From NCBI RefSeq assembly GCF_040436345.1, contig NC_133224.1:8920741-8984740 (forward strand): a DNA stretch of 64,000 bases, in the 5' to 3' direction. Made by a program: the position numbers and the translations under genes. The stretch's first letter is position 1, and each line of letters opens with the position of its first letter. Shown here piece after piece: positions 8,381 through 21,385 of the stretch. This DNA is from Pagrus major (lineage: Eukaryota; Chordata; Actinopteri; Spariformes; Sparidae). The notes under the pieces are model-generated. The model worked only from the letters and a program-made list of their open reading frames with translations, had not been told where the DNA came from and searched no databases.

Positions 8381-10757
8381 GTTAAGTTTTTGATCTGAAA
8401 TTCTTTTCAAATGTTTATATTTTTCCCTTCATATGCATGTGTGTTCACATGCATGAAAGACAGCACCTGTGTTAAACACAAGCCCGACATTTGGCTTTAT
8501 TTGAAACTCTACGTTCTCTTTGCTTTTCTCTCACTAGATCCTGCAGTGCTTATCTCCTTTTTTACAGGAAAATGAATGGTAAGAAGGCAAACATTTACAT
8601 TATTCTTACTGATGTGTTGAGTAAATTACCACCTCAATTAGGTTGTAACTGTGCATTAAGTGACTGTTTATGTTACCTCCTGCTCCAGCTACTCAAACCA
8701 CCAGTGAGGTGTCTGCTCCTGGAGGCTACCTGCCTGCTACCAGCGATTATGACCAGTGTCAAGATGCTGGGAAGAAGAGAGAGAGAGAGGAGGGTCTAGA
8801 CACAGATGAAGAAACAGAGAGAGCTAGGTCTAGAGGAGTTGAGCTACAGCCTAACCCTCACTATAATGAAAGTTATCAGCACACCATACCATGCATTCCT
8901 CAGACTGAAAAACACAGAGATCAGGTGGAAATACTAACAGGTGATAAGGAGGACATGGGAGGAAATGCAGAGGCTGAAAACCAGCCAGAAGAGAGAGGAA
9001 CCTTATGTAGAGTAACTCAATGTGAAGAGAGTGTCGATGAGAATCAGGACAGTGGAAAAGAGAGCACACCAGATGTTAGCAATGATTTCAAACCAGAAAT
9101 CAGTGGCAGGCTTGCAAAAGATGCTCATCTTAGCAAAGAAGATGAGATAAGTGATGAAGAGAGGGGAGTAATGGATGTAAAGATAGGAGAGGATAAACAG
9201 TCAGAGAAGGACGGAAAATCCTTGACGAAATATCCTGAAGACAATGCTAGAGAGAACATGGATGGAAATCTGGGGGGCACACAGGAAGATGGACATGACC
9301 TCAAACCTGTCAGTGAGGATGAACAGAGAGATGAGAGAGGAGTGGGAATAGATGACAAGGAAGGAAAAACTGAAGCTGATGTAAGAGGGATCACATCAGA
9401 GATAGGAAATATGAAACATGACTTATGCTCTCGTGAGATTCAAGACTATGGAAGAGGTGGTAACAGTAAACAGAACATGCCGAAATATGACCATCAACAA
9501 AGAGAGGAGAAGATGGATGTGCCGGAAGTCGAGGAACAAAAGAGTGGAGATGATAAACATGCACAGTCGACAGACACATCAGTGACAGAACCTTATCCTA
9601 GTGAAGGTGTCCAGGCTCAGGACAGTGACAGTGGAAGACGAGCTGATGTTAGTGGGAGGACACATGTGCATCCTGAGCAGAAAATCAGTATTACACCTAC
9701 AATACAGAAAGATGCTGAGTTAGACAAGAAAGGAAGTACTAGAGTGGATGTAAGAGGGACGGGATCAGGGCCAACAAAGCTCTTGAAAATATATGACCTC
9801 TGCCAATCTAATGAGAATCAGGACGATAGAAGAGTTGACGACAATAAACAGAAAATGCCGAAAGATGACCAGAGGTGTAAAGAGGGAGGCAGTAGCAGGT
9901 ATAACAGACATGAGCAAGAGAGAGGGGTGAAGAGGGATGTTAAGGGAGTCATGGAGCAAAAGAGGGGAGACAGTGAACATCCGCAGGTTGGTCAGGATGT
10001 AGAGGATCAGAACATTGTAGGATTAGATGATCAACAAAGGAGATCAGAGCAGAAAATCAGTCTTACATGTACAAGCCCGAAAGATGTGGGTGCAGAGAGA
10101 CAAAGCAAACATATTCAAAACAGATCAGACTCCTCTCGTAGACGAGCAGGATCTGCAGGAAGCAGAAAACCAACAGAGAATCAGGAATCTACAGTGAAAG
10201 AAAGGCCTGGCTCAAAAAATATTGAAATTAAGATAATTGATGAAGAAATCCACACTGAAACTGTACCAAGATCCTCAGTATTCAGCAATTTGTCTAAGAG
10301 ACTTCGCCATTTAAAACGACCAAGATCTGCAGGAAGCAGAAAACCAACAGAGAATCAGGGAGCTGGCCATGGTGAAAAGATGAGACAGAGTAATTCTCAG
10401 CCAAAAGCAACACTTGAATTTCCTGAATCTACAGTGAAAGAAAGGCCTGGCTCACAAAATATTGAAATTAAGATAATTGAGAAAGAAATCCGCAGTGAAA
10501 CTGTAGCAGGATCCTCAGTAAAGGGCAATTTGTCCAAGAGATTTGACAATTTAACAGTGAGTGAGACAAACAGTACAATTCAGTCAAAGGCCTCAAAAAA
10601 GCGAAAACTCTTTGACACAGAGGATCAAGAAAAGAAAAAGAGTCGATGGTTTCGTCTGCCTGTCCGACGGAAGAAACGCAGAGAGAAGGAAAAAAAAAAG
10701 AAAACAACTACAGGGTGTTTCTCTTTTAAAAGGCAGGAAAATGCAGTTTCTGATTAA
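5163..10757 (+). CDS. USP-type ubiquitin/ubiquitin-like protease with long charged C-terminal tail
   Basis: Exons: 5163-5208, 5985-6084, 6177-6298, 6554-6624, 6709-6834, 7376-7471, 7601-7732, 7809-7931, 8047-8084, 8568-8578 and 8689-10757, all in phase, giving 977 residues. Residues about 16-285 form a compact USP (C19 peptidase) domain. The cysteine box GLCNQGATCYLNS has Cys28; a zinc ribbon is formed by Cys125, Cys128, Cys176 and Cys179; the histidine box SGHYTATIRDD has His251; Asp267 follows in WFNFNDTRVT. All catalytic parts are present. Residues about 290-977 are low-complexity, rich in Glu, Lys, Asp and Ser, contain an internal repeat, and end in a dense Lys/Arg cluster that looks like a nuclear or nucleolar signal. 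It resembles the family annotated in fish as USP47-like or USP18-like. The start is a short exon preceded by an IRF motif. The 11 bp exon 8568-8578 is the least certain junction. Confidence 0.8.
5366..5733 (+). mobile_element. TTAA-flanked non-autonomous DNA transposon, copy C
   Basis: A full-length copy in USP intron 1, with both TTAA ends. It is closest to copy A, and the similarity continues past the element into USP exons 2 and 3, so A and C are parts of one segmental duplication and not two separate insertions. Confidence 0.8.
8343..8377 (+). repeat. (AT)n microsatellite
   Basis: About 17 AT units in a late USP intron. Confidence 0.95.
10145..10510 (+). repeat. Coding tandem repeat in the USP tail
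   Basis: Two copies of a unit carrying SAGSRKPTENQ, then ESTVKERPGS and NIEIKII occur in the last exon (first copy near 10150-10245, second near 10325-10490). The nucleotide match is near-exact over AATCTACAGTGAAAGAAAGG, so the duplication is recent. The repeat preserves the frame. Confidence 0.8.
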
Positions 10758-12062
10758 GACAAAATACACACTTGTTCAGAACGACACAAATGCTTATTTT
10801 GACTACAATTCACTGTGGTGATGATGAGATTGTGATTTCTACTTACAATATCAGTTAGTCATAAGACAGTGTGGCTAGTACTGTAATACTGTGTAGTGTC
10901 CCTTTGATCACCTCTACTGGTTTTTGCTGCGGTAAAATGCATCACTTCCTGTTTTCCACGGGATCAGTTCTGTGTAGACAGCGGCCAATGATACAGGATT
11001 AATGAGAGAGAAGGCTGTTTGAAATTAAAGTGCTGATTTCTTGCACCAGTCTGTAATAAACTTTAATATAATGTCAAGGTAAGAAAAGCAGTTCATTTGA
11101 AATTACATCCACAGACTGAATGATCATATTATTTTTGAATTTTCTCACTTTCTTCATATTTAAGGTTTACACTGATGAAAAGATGTTCTGATCTATTACA
11201 TTGTGAAAATATTGTTAGATTGTTCAGAGAAATATAAATAGATGACACTGAATGGAACATGTAATGTTATTTCAGACAAGAGATTGTGAGGAAATGTATT
11301 TGTATAGATATTTTATTTTTACTTTTATTGTAATGTTATGGGTTTTTTTTACTGCTTCATTAGGATTTCTGGACACTCCATATGTTAATTCCTGTAGGAT
11401 TGCTGCAGTGCTGACTGACAACTGTTTTAGAAGATTTTATGTTAATCACTTTGAACCAAACTATTGTGTTGTCATGTACCTTTGTGTCATTCCTACGATC
11501 AAATAAACTCAGTGTTTTGCAGAACGTCAAACTGTGCTTTACGATGGCAGGAGAGATTACCTCACAAGTCGGCTTTGTTTACATTGCCCAAAATATTTAC
11601 AGGCAAAAAAAATATCTATTAACTTCAGGAGGTACAACAGGAGAGGGATTACTTTCAGATATTGTGTACAGAAATGTAATTAGTAGCATTGGACTATATA
11701 TTAATGTGTCATTTTATGGATAATTGAATATTACATCTTTTTCATAATCACAAAGAAAATGTTCCATTTTGTGATCAGACTCTTGTATTGACAGTCATCC
11801 TCCCTCTCATTGTCATTTTCACATGATCAGTCTGATGTTTTTTACCCTTGTTCAACTGGTTAAACCTCACCTACGATCTGAGGACACTTTGTACCAGGAA
11901 ATATTTGAGATATAAATACATCTGGCTCTAACTCAGACACATTTGGGTCAGACAGAGAATATCTGAGAGGATGAAGCCTCCACCCTGCAGTAAACAAAGC
12001 AGCCACTGAAACCAATCTCATAGTGTGTGTTGTGTAACTGTAAAATCGAGCTGAGCTTTAAT
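10758..12062. other. USP 3' region and gene-free interval
   Basis: AATAAA signals at 11055-11060 and 11503-11508 are candidates for the USP transcript end. A TATA-like TATAAATA lies at 11911-11918, followed by only a 12-codon frame at 11971-12009. No conserved protein is visible. Confidence 0.5.
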
Positions 12063-12078
12063 TTTCACTTTCAGTTTC
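12063..12078 (-). promoter_or_regulatory. Triple-GAAA interferon-response-like element
   Basis: The minus strand reads GAAACTGAAAGTGAAA, three GAAA half-sites at exact two-base spacing, the strongest IRF-type site in the window. It is 605 bp upstream of the oxa1l ATG and 1.3 kb beyond the USP stop. Which gene it serves is unclear. Confidence 0.55.
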
Positions 12079-12423
12079 TCACACATTTACAGGAATTCAC
12101 ATTAATTGTAGCCTATTTTAAGGGTGCTGAAGCTATAAACTGATAGTCATCTGTTCTGCAAAAAAAGTTCCCAACCTTGTTTTTCTTTCTCTTACAAACT
12201 ATTAGGGTGTCAAGATTTTGATGGAAACAAATACAGCCTTTGAAACATTGTTTTTGTAAGATAATCAGGCCACGATGGTTTGACAGATAAACAAATACAT
12301 GAAAATATAAATGTGTTTCTCGATAGATATGCTTTATTTGTATTCCGTTTTCTATATTTTAGCATACATATGTTGTATTTAGCAAAAAATCTTTTCTTGA
12401 GCTTAATCAATGTGAGAATTTGA

Positions 12424-12540
12424 TAGTCATAGTCATTTCTAAATAGTATAAAGTATTAGTTATTCTTAGTTACTAACAAGTACCTCAAACAATACTCGAG
12501 TAAATGTACTTATTTCAACACAGGTAATGAGTACTTATGT
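12424..12540. repeat. Fragment of the AAGTACTT-type teleost interspersed repeat
   Basis: Contains AATACTCGAGTAAATGTACT, typical of a repeat family seen more completely at 23020-23265, 62438-62780 and 63075-63830. Confidence 0.45.
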
Positions 12541-12682
12541 GTCTTGATGTCATGTTTTATTTGAACAGAAGACACTACACTGTTTATCTTGAAAACAAAC
12601 ATGAGCACCAAATATGAGCGAAGGTTGCTGCAGACAGCCACTAAAACTGACTCCTCGCGCTTTCCGTAGTAAATTTTCCAAC

Positions 12683-15600
12683 ATGGCTGCCATCAGGAGC
12701 GGGGTGACTCCGAGCTGCCTAGCAAGATGTCTCCTCAGACAGACTGGAAAACCGAGCCGAGGCAGCCATCCCCTTTCAGACATTTGGAACCACGTAGGTC
12801 TTCTCTACAGTTTCAGACCTCTTGCTTTACCTATGCTTCTCAAAAAAGGACGCAAACAGCGACTTTCCCCGGCTAACTCGCTAGCCGGCTAGCATCCTCA
12901 CTGCGCAGTTATGGGTGCATGCCTTCTGTGTGACTTTGACAGGAGCACCCTCTCTAGTGAAGACAGCTCTCCGATATATAATATAACTGTGCTTTTAAAC
13001 AAAAATAACGTGGACAGTTTAGCCAGAGTCACTGAAATATGTGCTTAAGACCACCAGGAGTTTGTTGACATTATTGAAGTGTATTTAGCTTCATCTGTGT
13101 GGCTCCACAGACTAGCAGGGCTCATGTTAGCACCTGCTAGCTGTGTCAACAACTACAACATAATTCCTCCTCAAGTAAAGAAAGTGGTGCTGTTACTCTG
13201 CCATCGACTTAACTGTGGTTTCAGAGTTTAAAGCTTAACTAGCTCACGTGTTGTATAGTCTGATCCTTGATGCTGTGTCTTGTTGAAATCGCCAAGCTAT
13301 CTGCCTCGAGAGGTCACTGTATTTTAGGTTAAACCTGCTACACACCTGTTTTGTCAGAGCTTTGGGTCATCAGATGGTGGTTTTCTACACTTCAGATCAT
13401 GTAATTAATCTTTTATCATGTATGTTCTTAGGAAAGCAACACTATCATAGGTATCAAATCAATATTACTGTGTAATAATAACATTTTATGATTGTCTCAG
13501 TTCAACTTTGACACAACAGAGAGGATTATCTGACTGACTTAAGAGCAACAGCTTTTTAATCAATGCACTTCTTCAAGTTTCTGTGGTAGTCAAAAGTGCA
13601 ATTAGACTACAAATTATAAAACACAGACTGTATAATGTGCCAGCTGCATTTCTTAATTCTTCCCCTGCAGTTGATGTAGTTGGCTGAACTGGAAAATTTG
13701 AAATGTGAATTTCCATCAATGCCATCTACAAAGGAAAACAGGAAGAATTAACTCATGGCATTATTGTTCTGCTCCAGTCTGAATAAGGATAACTTAAAAT
13801 ACAATGCAATTTAGCTGAGCCTGTTCTAATTTTGACAAAGCAAACAGGTTTGGGGTTACAACTACTGGTAATTTTCATTTGATAAATCTTTGTTGTTTTT
13901 AAATTAGTTCATGTGAAAAGAAAAAAATAGCATCACTACTTTTCACTGACCATTTCTGAGTATGTCTAACACTTTTAAGTCTGATATTTTACCTTAAAAT
14001 CATATTAAAAGAAGAAAATCAGAGATTCCTCATATTTGATAAAGCTTTAACCACAAACTTCAGCTTCTATGCTTAAGAAATGACTTTTCTGTCAAATAAG
14101 TGCTTATTAAACTTATTATTTCACCTCTAATCAGGTCAGATTTTGAAATTAGCAGCAATTTTTAAACCCCTGAAAGTTCCAGTTTAGCTGAAACCATTCT
14201 GAACCGCAGCTAAACAAAGCTATGTGACACCTCAACGGCCCTAACGTGTCATCAGGTTGTTGGTTATTGTGTAAAGTGTGCACCTGGCTGACACTCTTTG
14301 CCTCTTGTTCACAAACAGCGGTTGCTCCAGAAGTCCGGTCTGCACACAGTGTTTGAGTGTCGGAGTCCTGCCACAAGGACTCTGCTGGGCCGCAGACATC
14401 ATGGGAAGTTCCTCTGGGTGAACGCCGTCGCAGTCAGACACAACAGCTCACAGGTGAGTTGATGTACACGTGATTAGTCTAATGGCAAAGCTGCTGTTGA
14501 CCTCATTAGGAAAGAGTGAGGATCCCGTTAGAACTCGTTCCACAATTTGTTTTAGCCACATGATTAAAGATATATTCAGATATATATTTTAATAGCTTGA
14601 CTTATAAATAAATAAATGACCAGGATTTAAAGAATGAGTCTGTTTTTACTGCTCAGTTTTGTACAATAATCTGTGATGTATAAAAACATTCCATGTTATT
14701 ATAACTTAATTGTGGGAGTGACAACAGGCTCCACTTCTGTGTTATGAATTATCTTGGTTTGATTGCCCTTTTATTTACACTCGTATTGCTTATGTAGACT
14801 TGGAAAGATTTGTTTTGTTGTACTAGTATTAGTAAAGTAAATTGAATCATGTTCTGGCCAAATGTGAGATTTTACAATGCACCTAATCTTTGCTAAGATG
14901 TCAAAGGGGAATTGAACAGCTGTTTGATTGAGCTGTTACACCACTACCATGTTGATATTGATAATAGTGTTTACTTTCAGATCCCATTTGAGGATGGAAG
15001 CACGGCAGCTCCAGTGGCCGAAGCTTCTGATGGTTTTCCAGTCCTCCAGTCCTCTCCTGTCTCTCTGCCTGTGGACTCTACCCCGATCATCGCACAACCA
15101 ATCACTGAACAGGTCTCTGAGACTACATATGAAGTTAAATCATCTGTCTGAGGTTTCTAGTTCCCTTCTTACTTGAATGACATGATTCCATTTTTGTTGA
15201 TATTTCCAGATCCCAGTTTCCACAGCACCAGTAGTTGACATCTCTCCTCCTCCTCTCGTCTTGGATGCCTCCCCTGAGCTTCTGTCCGCCAACCCCACCC
15301 CTGTTTTAACGCAGCCAGTCATTGAGCAGGTGGCTGATGCTGCACCGACTGCAGTGGAAGTCCTGCAGGCTGCTGCGACCACAGAACAAAGTTTAGCAGA
15401 GCTGGGATTGGCCGGCTACACCCCAGTGGGACTGATCCAGCACTTGTTAGAGTTCATGCACGTGGATCTTGGTTTGCCCTGGTGGGGGGCCATTGTTATA
15501 GGTAAGCAAAGTCAAAAATGTGTTTTTCACCTTGTTCCTACAGTTGAATGTTTGAGCTTCACTGTGTAGAATGGTGTATGTGAAGTTTGACATATAAATT

Positions 15601-18600
15601 GCTCAAAGTGTAAATTTTCGCTATCCTCATTGAAGTTAGTTTTAATTATAAAGATTCTCAGTGTTGCAACAGTGATGAACTTTGATCTGTGCCTCAAACC
15701 ATATTGTTTTGGGTCCTTGAATTCAAGAGAATTGGGCACAGAAAGTCATTGCAAATCCTTGAATATTGTGTTTAAGAAGGTTTGTGAACCCTCCTCTTTC
15801 CTGTTTCTGTTAATCTCTCGCCCTCGTGTAGGAACGGTGGTGGCTCGTATGGCCGTGTTTCCAGTCATAGTGAAGGGCCAGAGGGAGGCAGCCAAGCTGA
15901 ACAACGTTCTGCCTGACATGACCAAACTCACCAACAGGATGAATGAGGCCAAACAGAGTGGAAACAAATTTGATTGTAAAAATTAACTTTTCTTCTCTCT
16001 TATTGCATTTCTTGTCTTTTCTGTCAAAATTAAGATCATGTTAATTATGTAATAAGCCTCATCAACTTCTCATGAGCTGTTGTTTGCCTGTTACAGTCGC
16101 CAAAGCCTACTCTGACCTGAACTTGTTCCAGAAGAAGCATGATGTAAATCCTCTGCGTGGCTTCCTAGTTCCCTTGGTGCAGGTCAGTTTATCTCTTTAT
16201 AATAATTATTTATATTGTTATATCTCACTATGATGCCAGTACATTATTTCTGTGTTTTCGGATTTAATCAAATCATCAACCTGAACTTTTAGATAAAATA
16301 AAATGATGATATCTAATTCATTGAAGCAGAATTCATTTTCATGGCCGTCTTTCTGTACATTGTTTTTTTTGTGGATTCAAATTTGAATCAAATAAACTCA
16401 ACTTTTCTCATGCACATGTAGGAAAACATTGAAAATGTTAAAAATGCAAACGTGCTTAAGCAGCTCTGAGAAGCTTTGACATGTATCAGCAGTATGAGTG
16501 TTTATTCATCAATATACTTCTTCAACATGGCTGCATCCTCACATCAACACCTGATGTTCACAGCCAATGTGCTACCTACACTTGTACAAGTAACATGTAG
16601 ATGATTATACTGTTAAGAACTACTTTAATACCAGTTTAAAACTCCCAACAATTGTATATTATTTGTTGAATTGTGTTTTAACATTTGTAAGCTTGTTATT
16701 CAAAATTTCTGTATTCTGTTTTGTTCCCCCAGGCACCAGTCTTCATCTCTTTCTTCATTGCTCTAAGGAAGATGGCCTACCTGCCGGTGCCCAGTTTTCA
16801 GACAGGAGGCCTGTTCTGGTTTTCAGACCTGACAGCAGCAGATCCTTTTTATATCCTGCCTATCGCCGTCACTGGAACCATGTTCTTCATCCTGGAGGTC
16901 AGCCACCTTTTACCCAACAGAAAGTTATTGTTACTGAAAAATACCATCACCCAGGACTTTCACCGGACTGATGGAGTTTCGTGATGAATGATGTTATGAT
17001 CTTGTTATAATCGGTTGAAAGTGTAATTTTCCTTAGTAATCACCACATGTCTTCTCTTTTAGTTGGGCGCAGAGTCCGGTATCGACAACCCCAACCTGCG
17101 AGCCATGAAGACAGTGTTCAGGATCATGCCTTTCGTCATCCTCCCCCTCACCATCAACTTCCCCACGGTCAGTCTGCCGACCACTTGCGTCATTTTTTTT
17201 TTCTAGTGGGTTATAAACATCCTTAACACACTGCAGAATTTGCTCTTTAAGTGTCTGAAATCCTTTTGTTCTCAATCAAACCTCAGGCGGTGTTCACCTA
17301 CTGGCTGACCTCCAACTGCTTCTCCTTGGGTCAAGTCGCCCTGCTCAGACACCCTTTGATCAGGGATAAGCTGAATATCCCAGAGAGGATCACACACCCG
17401 GCCACTGCCCTGCCCCAAAACGACGGCTTCATCGAAAGCATGAAGAAGGGTACGTGTCTAGGACTTGAGGACTTTTGTTCGATTGATTTTTAACTAGTAC
17501 TGACAACTCAATTTGCGTTTTTTGTCTTGGTTCAACTCTCTTTTGACCACCCAGGCTGGAAAAACGCTCAGCTGGCCCAGCAGCTGCAAGAGAGAGAGAG
17601 GAGAATCAAAAATCATTTGGACCTGGCGTCTAAAGGTCAGTCCCGACACTACATTATCAGCTTTACATAGACAGACTTTTTATTCCCTCCTTGGCTTTAA
17701 TTCAGCTGTCTGCCACTGAGAAACAGCTGGCTGGAGTTGTTTCAAATGATGGACGACAAGGTGAATTTGAACAGGTGGAAAGATTTTTACTTTTGAAAAG
17801 CTTCATGAACCCTGTACTTTGTGTCTCAATGTATAAATGGAGAAGGTGCTCCCCCATGTGGCCAGGGTTAGTTTTTGCAAAAACAACACTTGAATAATAA
17901 AATGCTGATTGTTAACACCAAGGTATTTATGCAGATTGTTGCATCGCCATTAATCAAGGCAAACAGATTTAGTCATGGCCAAAAAAGGTCCCTCGTTCCA
18001 GCTCTTAATTATGTTTCTTTATCTTTTATCCTATTTGAAGTCCTGTGTCAGACAGACATGTTAATTGCTGCAACTGACGATTACTTTCCTTGTTGATCAG
18101 TCAATTTTTTTCTCATTTAACCGATTTGTTTGATCTTTAAAATGTCAGAAAATGTAGAAAAATGGCAATCAGTGTTTCCCAAAGCCCAAGATGACATCTT
18201 CAAATGTCTTATTTTGTCCACAACTTAAAGTTATTCAGTTTCCTGTCAAAATATTCACATATAAGATGCTGGAATCAGAGAATTAAAAAAAAAAAATCTT
18301 AAAAGATTACACAAAACGATTTATCAATTCTCAAAATAATTGGCGATTATTTTGGTAGTTGACCAAAAAAAATAGATTTATCATTACAGCTCTCGTCTCA
18401 AATATCCGGTGTGACTGGTGCTGCTGATGTAAAGTCACAAGACTTTTTTGTTTTCCATCTTATGTGTGCCATTTAGACTGCTTGCACAGTGTTTATAAAA
18501 TAAACCTTCACATCCTGAAGGCTAGATGGAGGCGTTAGCGTGATGTCTCTGTGTTATCGGGCTTTGACACTCTGTGAATGTTGTAATTTTGGTTTTGTGC

Positions 18601-18761
18601 TAAATGTCCTGTCTTCATTCCTCTTTCTTTTTTTTTTAGGTCCACTGAGGCAGACTTTTAGCCACAATCCCATCCAGCAGACTCCACCCATCGCTGCAGC
18701 ATCATCCAAAAACAAAGCAGATGGTGGCAAGACGAGGCCATGGAAGGACACGTTGGGATAA
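12683..18761 (+). CDS. oxa1l: OXA1L, mitochondrial inner-membrane insertase
   Basis: Exons: 12683-12793, 14319-14453, 14981-15112, 15210-15501, 15832-15975, 16097-16182, 16733-16897, 17063-17167, 17287-17449, 17555-17635 and 18640-18761, giving 511 residues. OXA1L inserts mitochondrially made proteins into the inner membrane co-translationally. The family hallmarks are [20 protein letters not shown], then [17 protein letters not shown] and [20 protein letters not shown], the [11 protein letters not shown] loop, [13 protein letters not shown], and a last membrane segment followed by a basic matrix-facing C-terminus. The N-terminus ([20 protein letters not shown]) is basic and lacks acids, as a mitochondrial presequence should. 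An in-frame ATG at 12614 would add 23 residues; the chosen ATG has a better context. Exons 3 and 4 encode a Pro/Ala-rich linker and look like duplicates of each other. Confidence 0.95.
18062..18398. mobile_element. Interspersed non-autonomous DNA repeat in the last oxa1l intron
   Basis: Includes CCCAAAGCCCAAGATGACAT and an A/T-rich tail ending ATTATCATTACAGCTC-like sequence, with degenerate inverted ends (TGCTGCAACTGACGATTAC at the left). I recognise this as an abundant teleost repeat from memory. Related pieces are at 42462-42526 and 48340-48665. Confidence 0.55.
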
Positions 18762-19674
18762 ATCAGATCAGGTTGATAACTTGAGAGTAAAATCATTTAT
18801 GTACATATTTATGGATGGAAGAGAGGACAGGATGAGTGACAACATGAGTTGTCATTAGGTATTATTAAAATGTAAAATCTGCCTCAAAACAACTCTTTGG
18901 TGTCTTTTATTTGTGTGATTTTTGAGTACACAATGCATTAATTAACCTCCCCAGAAACATCCCTGGAGCAGGATGAAAGAAAAAAGTCAATTTATGTTGT
19001 CAACAAGTAATTTTTATTATAAATACATGTTTGCAGCTCAACTATCTCAAACTCTTTTACTCAAACTGCAGAAAAAAGAGTTAATTTGTGTAAAAATAGC
19101 CCTTTACTTCACTACACCTTGCCCCTGACAGTATAAAACTTCTTCCTCCACATTAGTGAACGTGGAAACATATTTTAATCTTTACTGCTAAATTTCCTTT
19201 GTTCTAATAGTAATATGATAAAAATAACAAGGTTTCTATGGTCAGCAGTGCTTTTAGTTTCAAAGATGTTCTCCTGTCCACTTAAACAATTTAACCATAA
19301 AAATAATAATTGCCACCTTGCAGTAAAATCAAAAAGGTATTACATGTATGTCATTTCACACAAAATACGTGTCTTTACATAATTAAATAATCATCTACTA
19401 CAGCTCTGTAATAGAAACAGGTGTTCGTCAGGAGTGCATTAAAATGTTCCTCTAGGGTGAAATCTTGCCAACAAGCAGCCGGGCGCCATCATTCATGCAT
19501 TCATTAACATTATGACTGGGTGATGATTGACAGGCCAGAGAGCTGGCTGGCGACGAGCTCAAGCCCAAATGTTTTCATCCACTGAGGCCTCGTGGTGGCA
19601 GCGACTGTCCAGGATGAGTTCAGATTCTACATTTGTGCGTTGTGAGTCTCCGGCAGGGTGTTGAAACCAATCGT
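18762..19674. other. Convergent 3' region between oxa1l and slc7a7
   Basis: The two genes end tail to tail 913 bp apart. The interval is AT-rich and probably consists of the two 3' UTRs. No repeat or further gene was recognised. Confidence 0.5.
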
Positions 19675-21271
19675 CTACTGATTCTTGTCCATTTCAGTCA
19701 GAACAGAGTAGCACACCTTCTGGATCAGCACGCCGGATTTAGCTGAAAGAGGTGAAGACAGGAGGAAAGTTAGGGCAACCTGTTCATCTGTTATTATCCT
19801 GAATCCATCTGCAAACACTGAAAACAAATGAAATACAAGTTGACATCTGTAAAAAAAAAAAACAATAGCCTATTGTTGGGTCCAAGCCAGGTGTAGCTGT
19901 TATATCTAGTTAAAGAAATAGCTGTACTCTACCGGATTGAGCCATTTCTAGCACTCAGGAGCACACCTTTTTAGGTGGCTTACTACCAAGAAGTTAGATC
20001 AATTCATTTTACAAAAAAGTAGTATCTCATTCCATTTCACAGAAACAATGTAGATGTGATGATTTAGACTTAAAGAGTCTTGAAAGTTTTGGTTTAGTTA
20101 CCTTAAAAGTGCCTGAAAAGTGCTTGAATTACCCAAAATATAAAAATAAATGATAATAATGATGATCCATAAAAAGGCTGAGATGTCAAACAAAGATAGA
20201 AAACATAAATAATTATAGATGTTTTAAATTTAGTTTTAGAGGGTTTACACAAAAAGTCCGATGACTTAGTAATTATTTTCAGAATCATGCTCCAATCGGT
20301 GCATTAGAGATGAAAATTGTGTTTTCTCAAGCATTTTTTCTTCACAAAACATTTTATTTTAATGGTTATAATATTATTTAATAGCACTTACAGTAACAAT
20401 TGACATAGAATACAAAGTCTAATATAGATAGTTGTTAATAATAAATATGATGTAATTAACTGTAGGTTTGTTGATGTATCAGTATGTTTTTTTGACATTT
20501 TTTAGCTAATCAAACAAGAAGGGTGTACTTTTTACTTTAAATGGACTTCTCTGCTGTTTTCTTAAAGAAGTGTATCAGAAATATATTGCGTGTTTGTTGT
20601 TTGTGCCTAAAGGAACCAAAAAATCCCAAAAATTCTTTTTCCATTCCTTTTTTTCCCCAGTGGGGCCGTTAAATATAAAAATAAATGTCATCAAAGGTTC
20701 GGGGTTAGGCTCTTACCAATGAGGCTCCGTAGCCGCATTGGTCTCTTGTGGGCCGGAGTGTAGCAGCAGAGGAAGTAAACAGGCACTCCAGACAGGGCGA
20801 TGCCGATACCGATCAGGGAGTTTGTGGTGTCACTGTAGAGCGGCACCACCACCAGGAAGACGGTGAGCAAACAGAAAATGATGGGGTAGATGAGACTGAG
20901 CTGTGGGATTAGAAGAGAGGAAAGAGAAATGAGGTGATGCTCTGAATTCCCACATTAACAATGAAATAAAGAAAGCAGGTCAAATTGATTTCCATAGCAC
21001 CTTTCAAAGTCACAGTTACTTACAAATAAAATACAATCGCATTAAGTAGAACAACACTTAAAGGGAATATTCTAACAGAGAGGCTGTGCCATTTTTAACA
21101 TCTGTTTGTCAGATGTTATTAATTTATAGCCTTATGATTGTTGATGTAGCAAAGCAATACACTTTGGAAAAAAGTGGAAAAAACGAAATACAATTCCTGT
21201 CCTTTACAGTTATTTTAGTATTAACAACTTCGGCACTTAAAGGGGAACTCCACTGTTTTCTAGTCTGCTGA

Positions 21272-21318
<47 letters not shown>

Positions 21319-21336
21319 TATATATATATATATATA

Positions 21337-21385
<49 letters not shown>

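Noticed and set aside
8851-10707. Minus-strand open frames across the USP tail
   Set aside because: The sense frame is 695 codons long and continues the USP reading frame; the antisense frames are by-products of purine-rich coding sequence.
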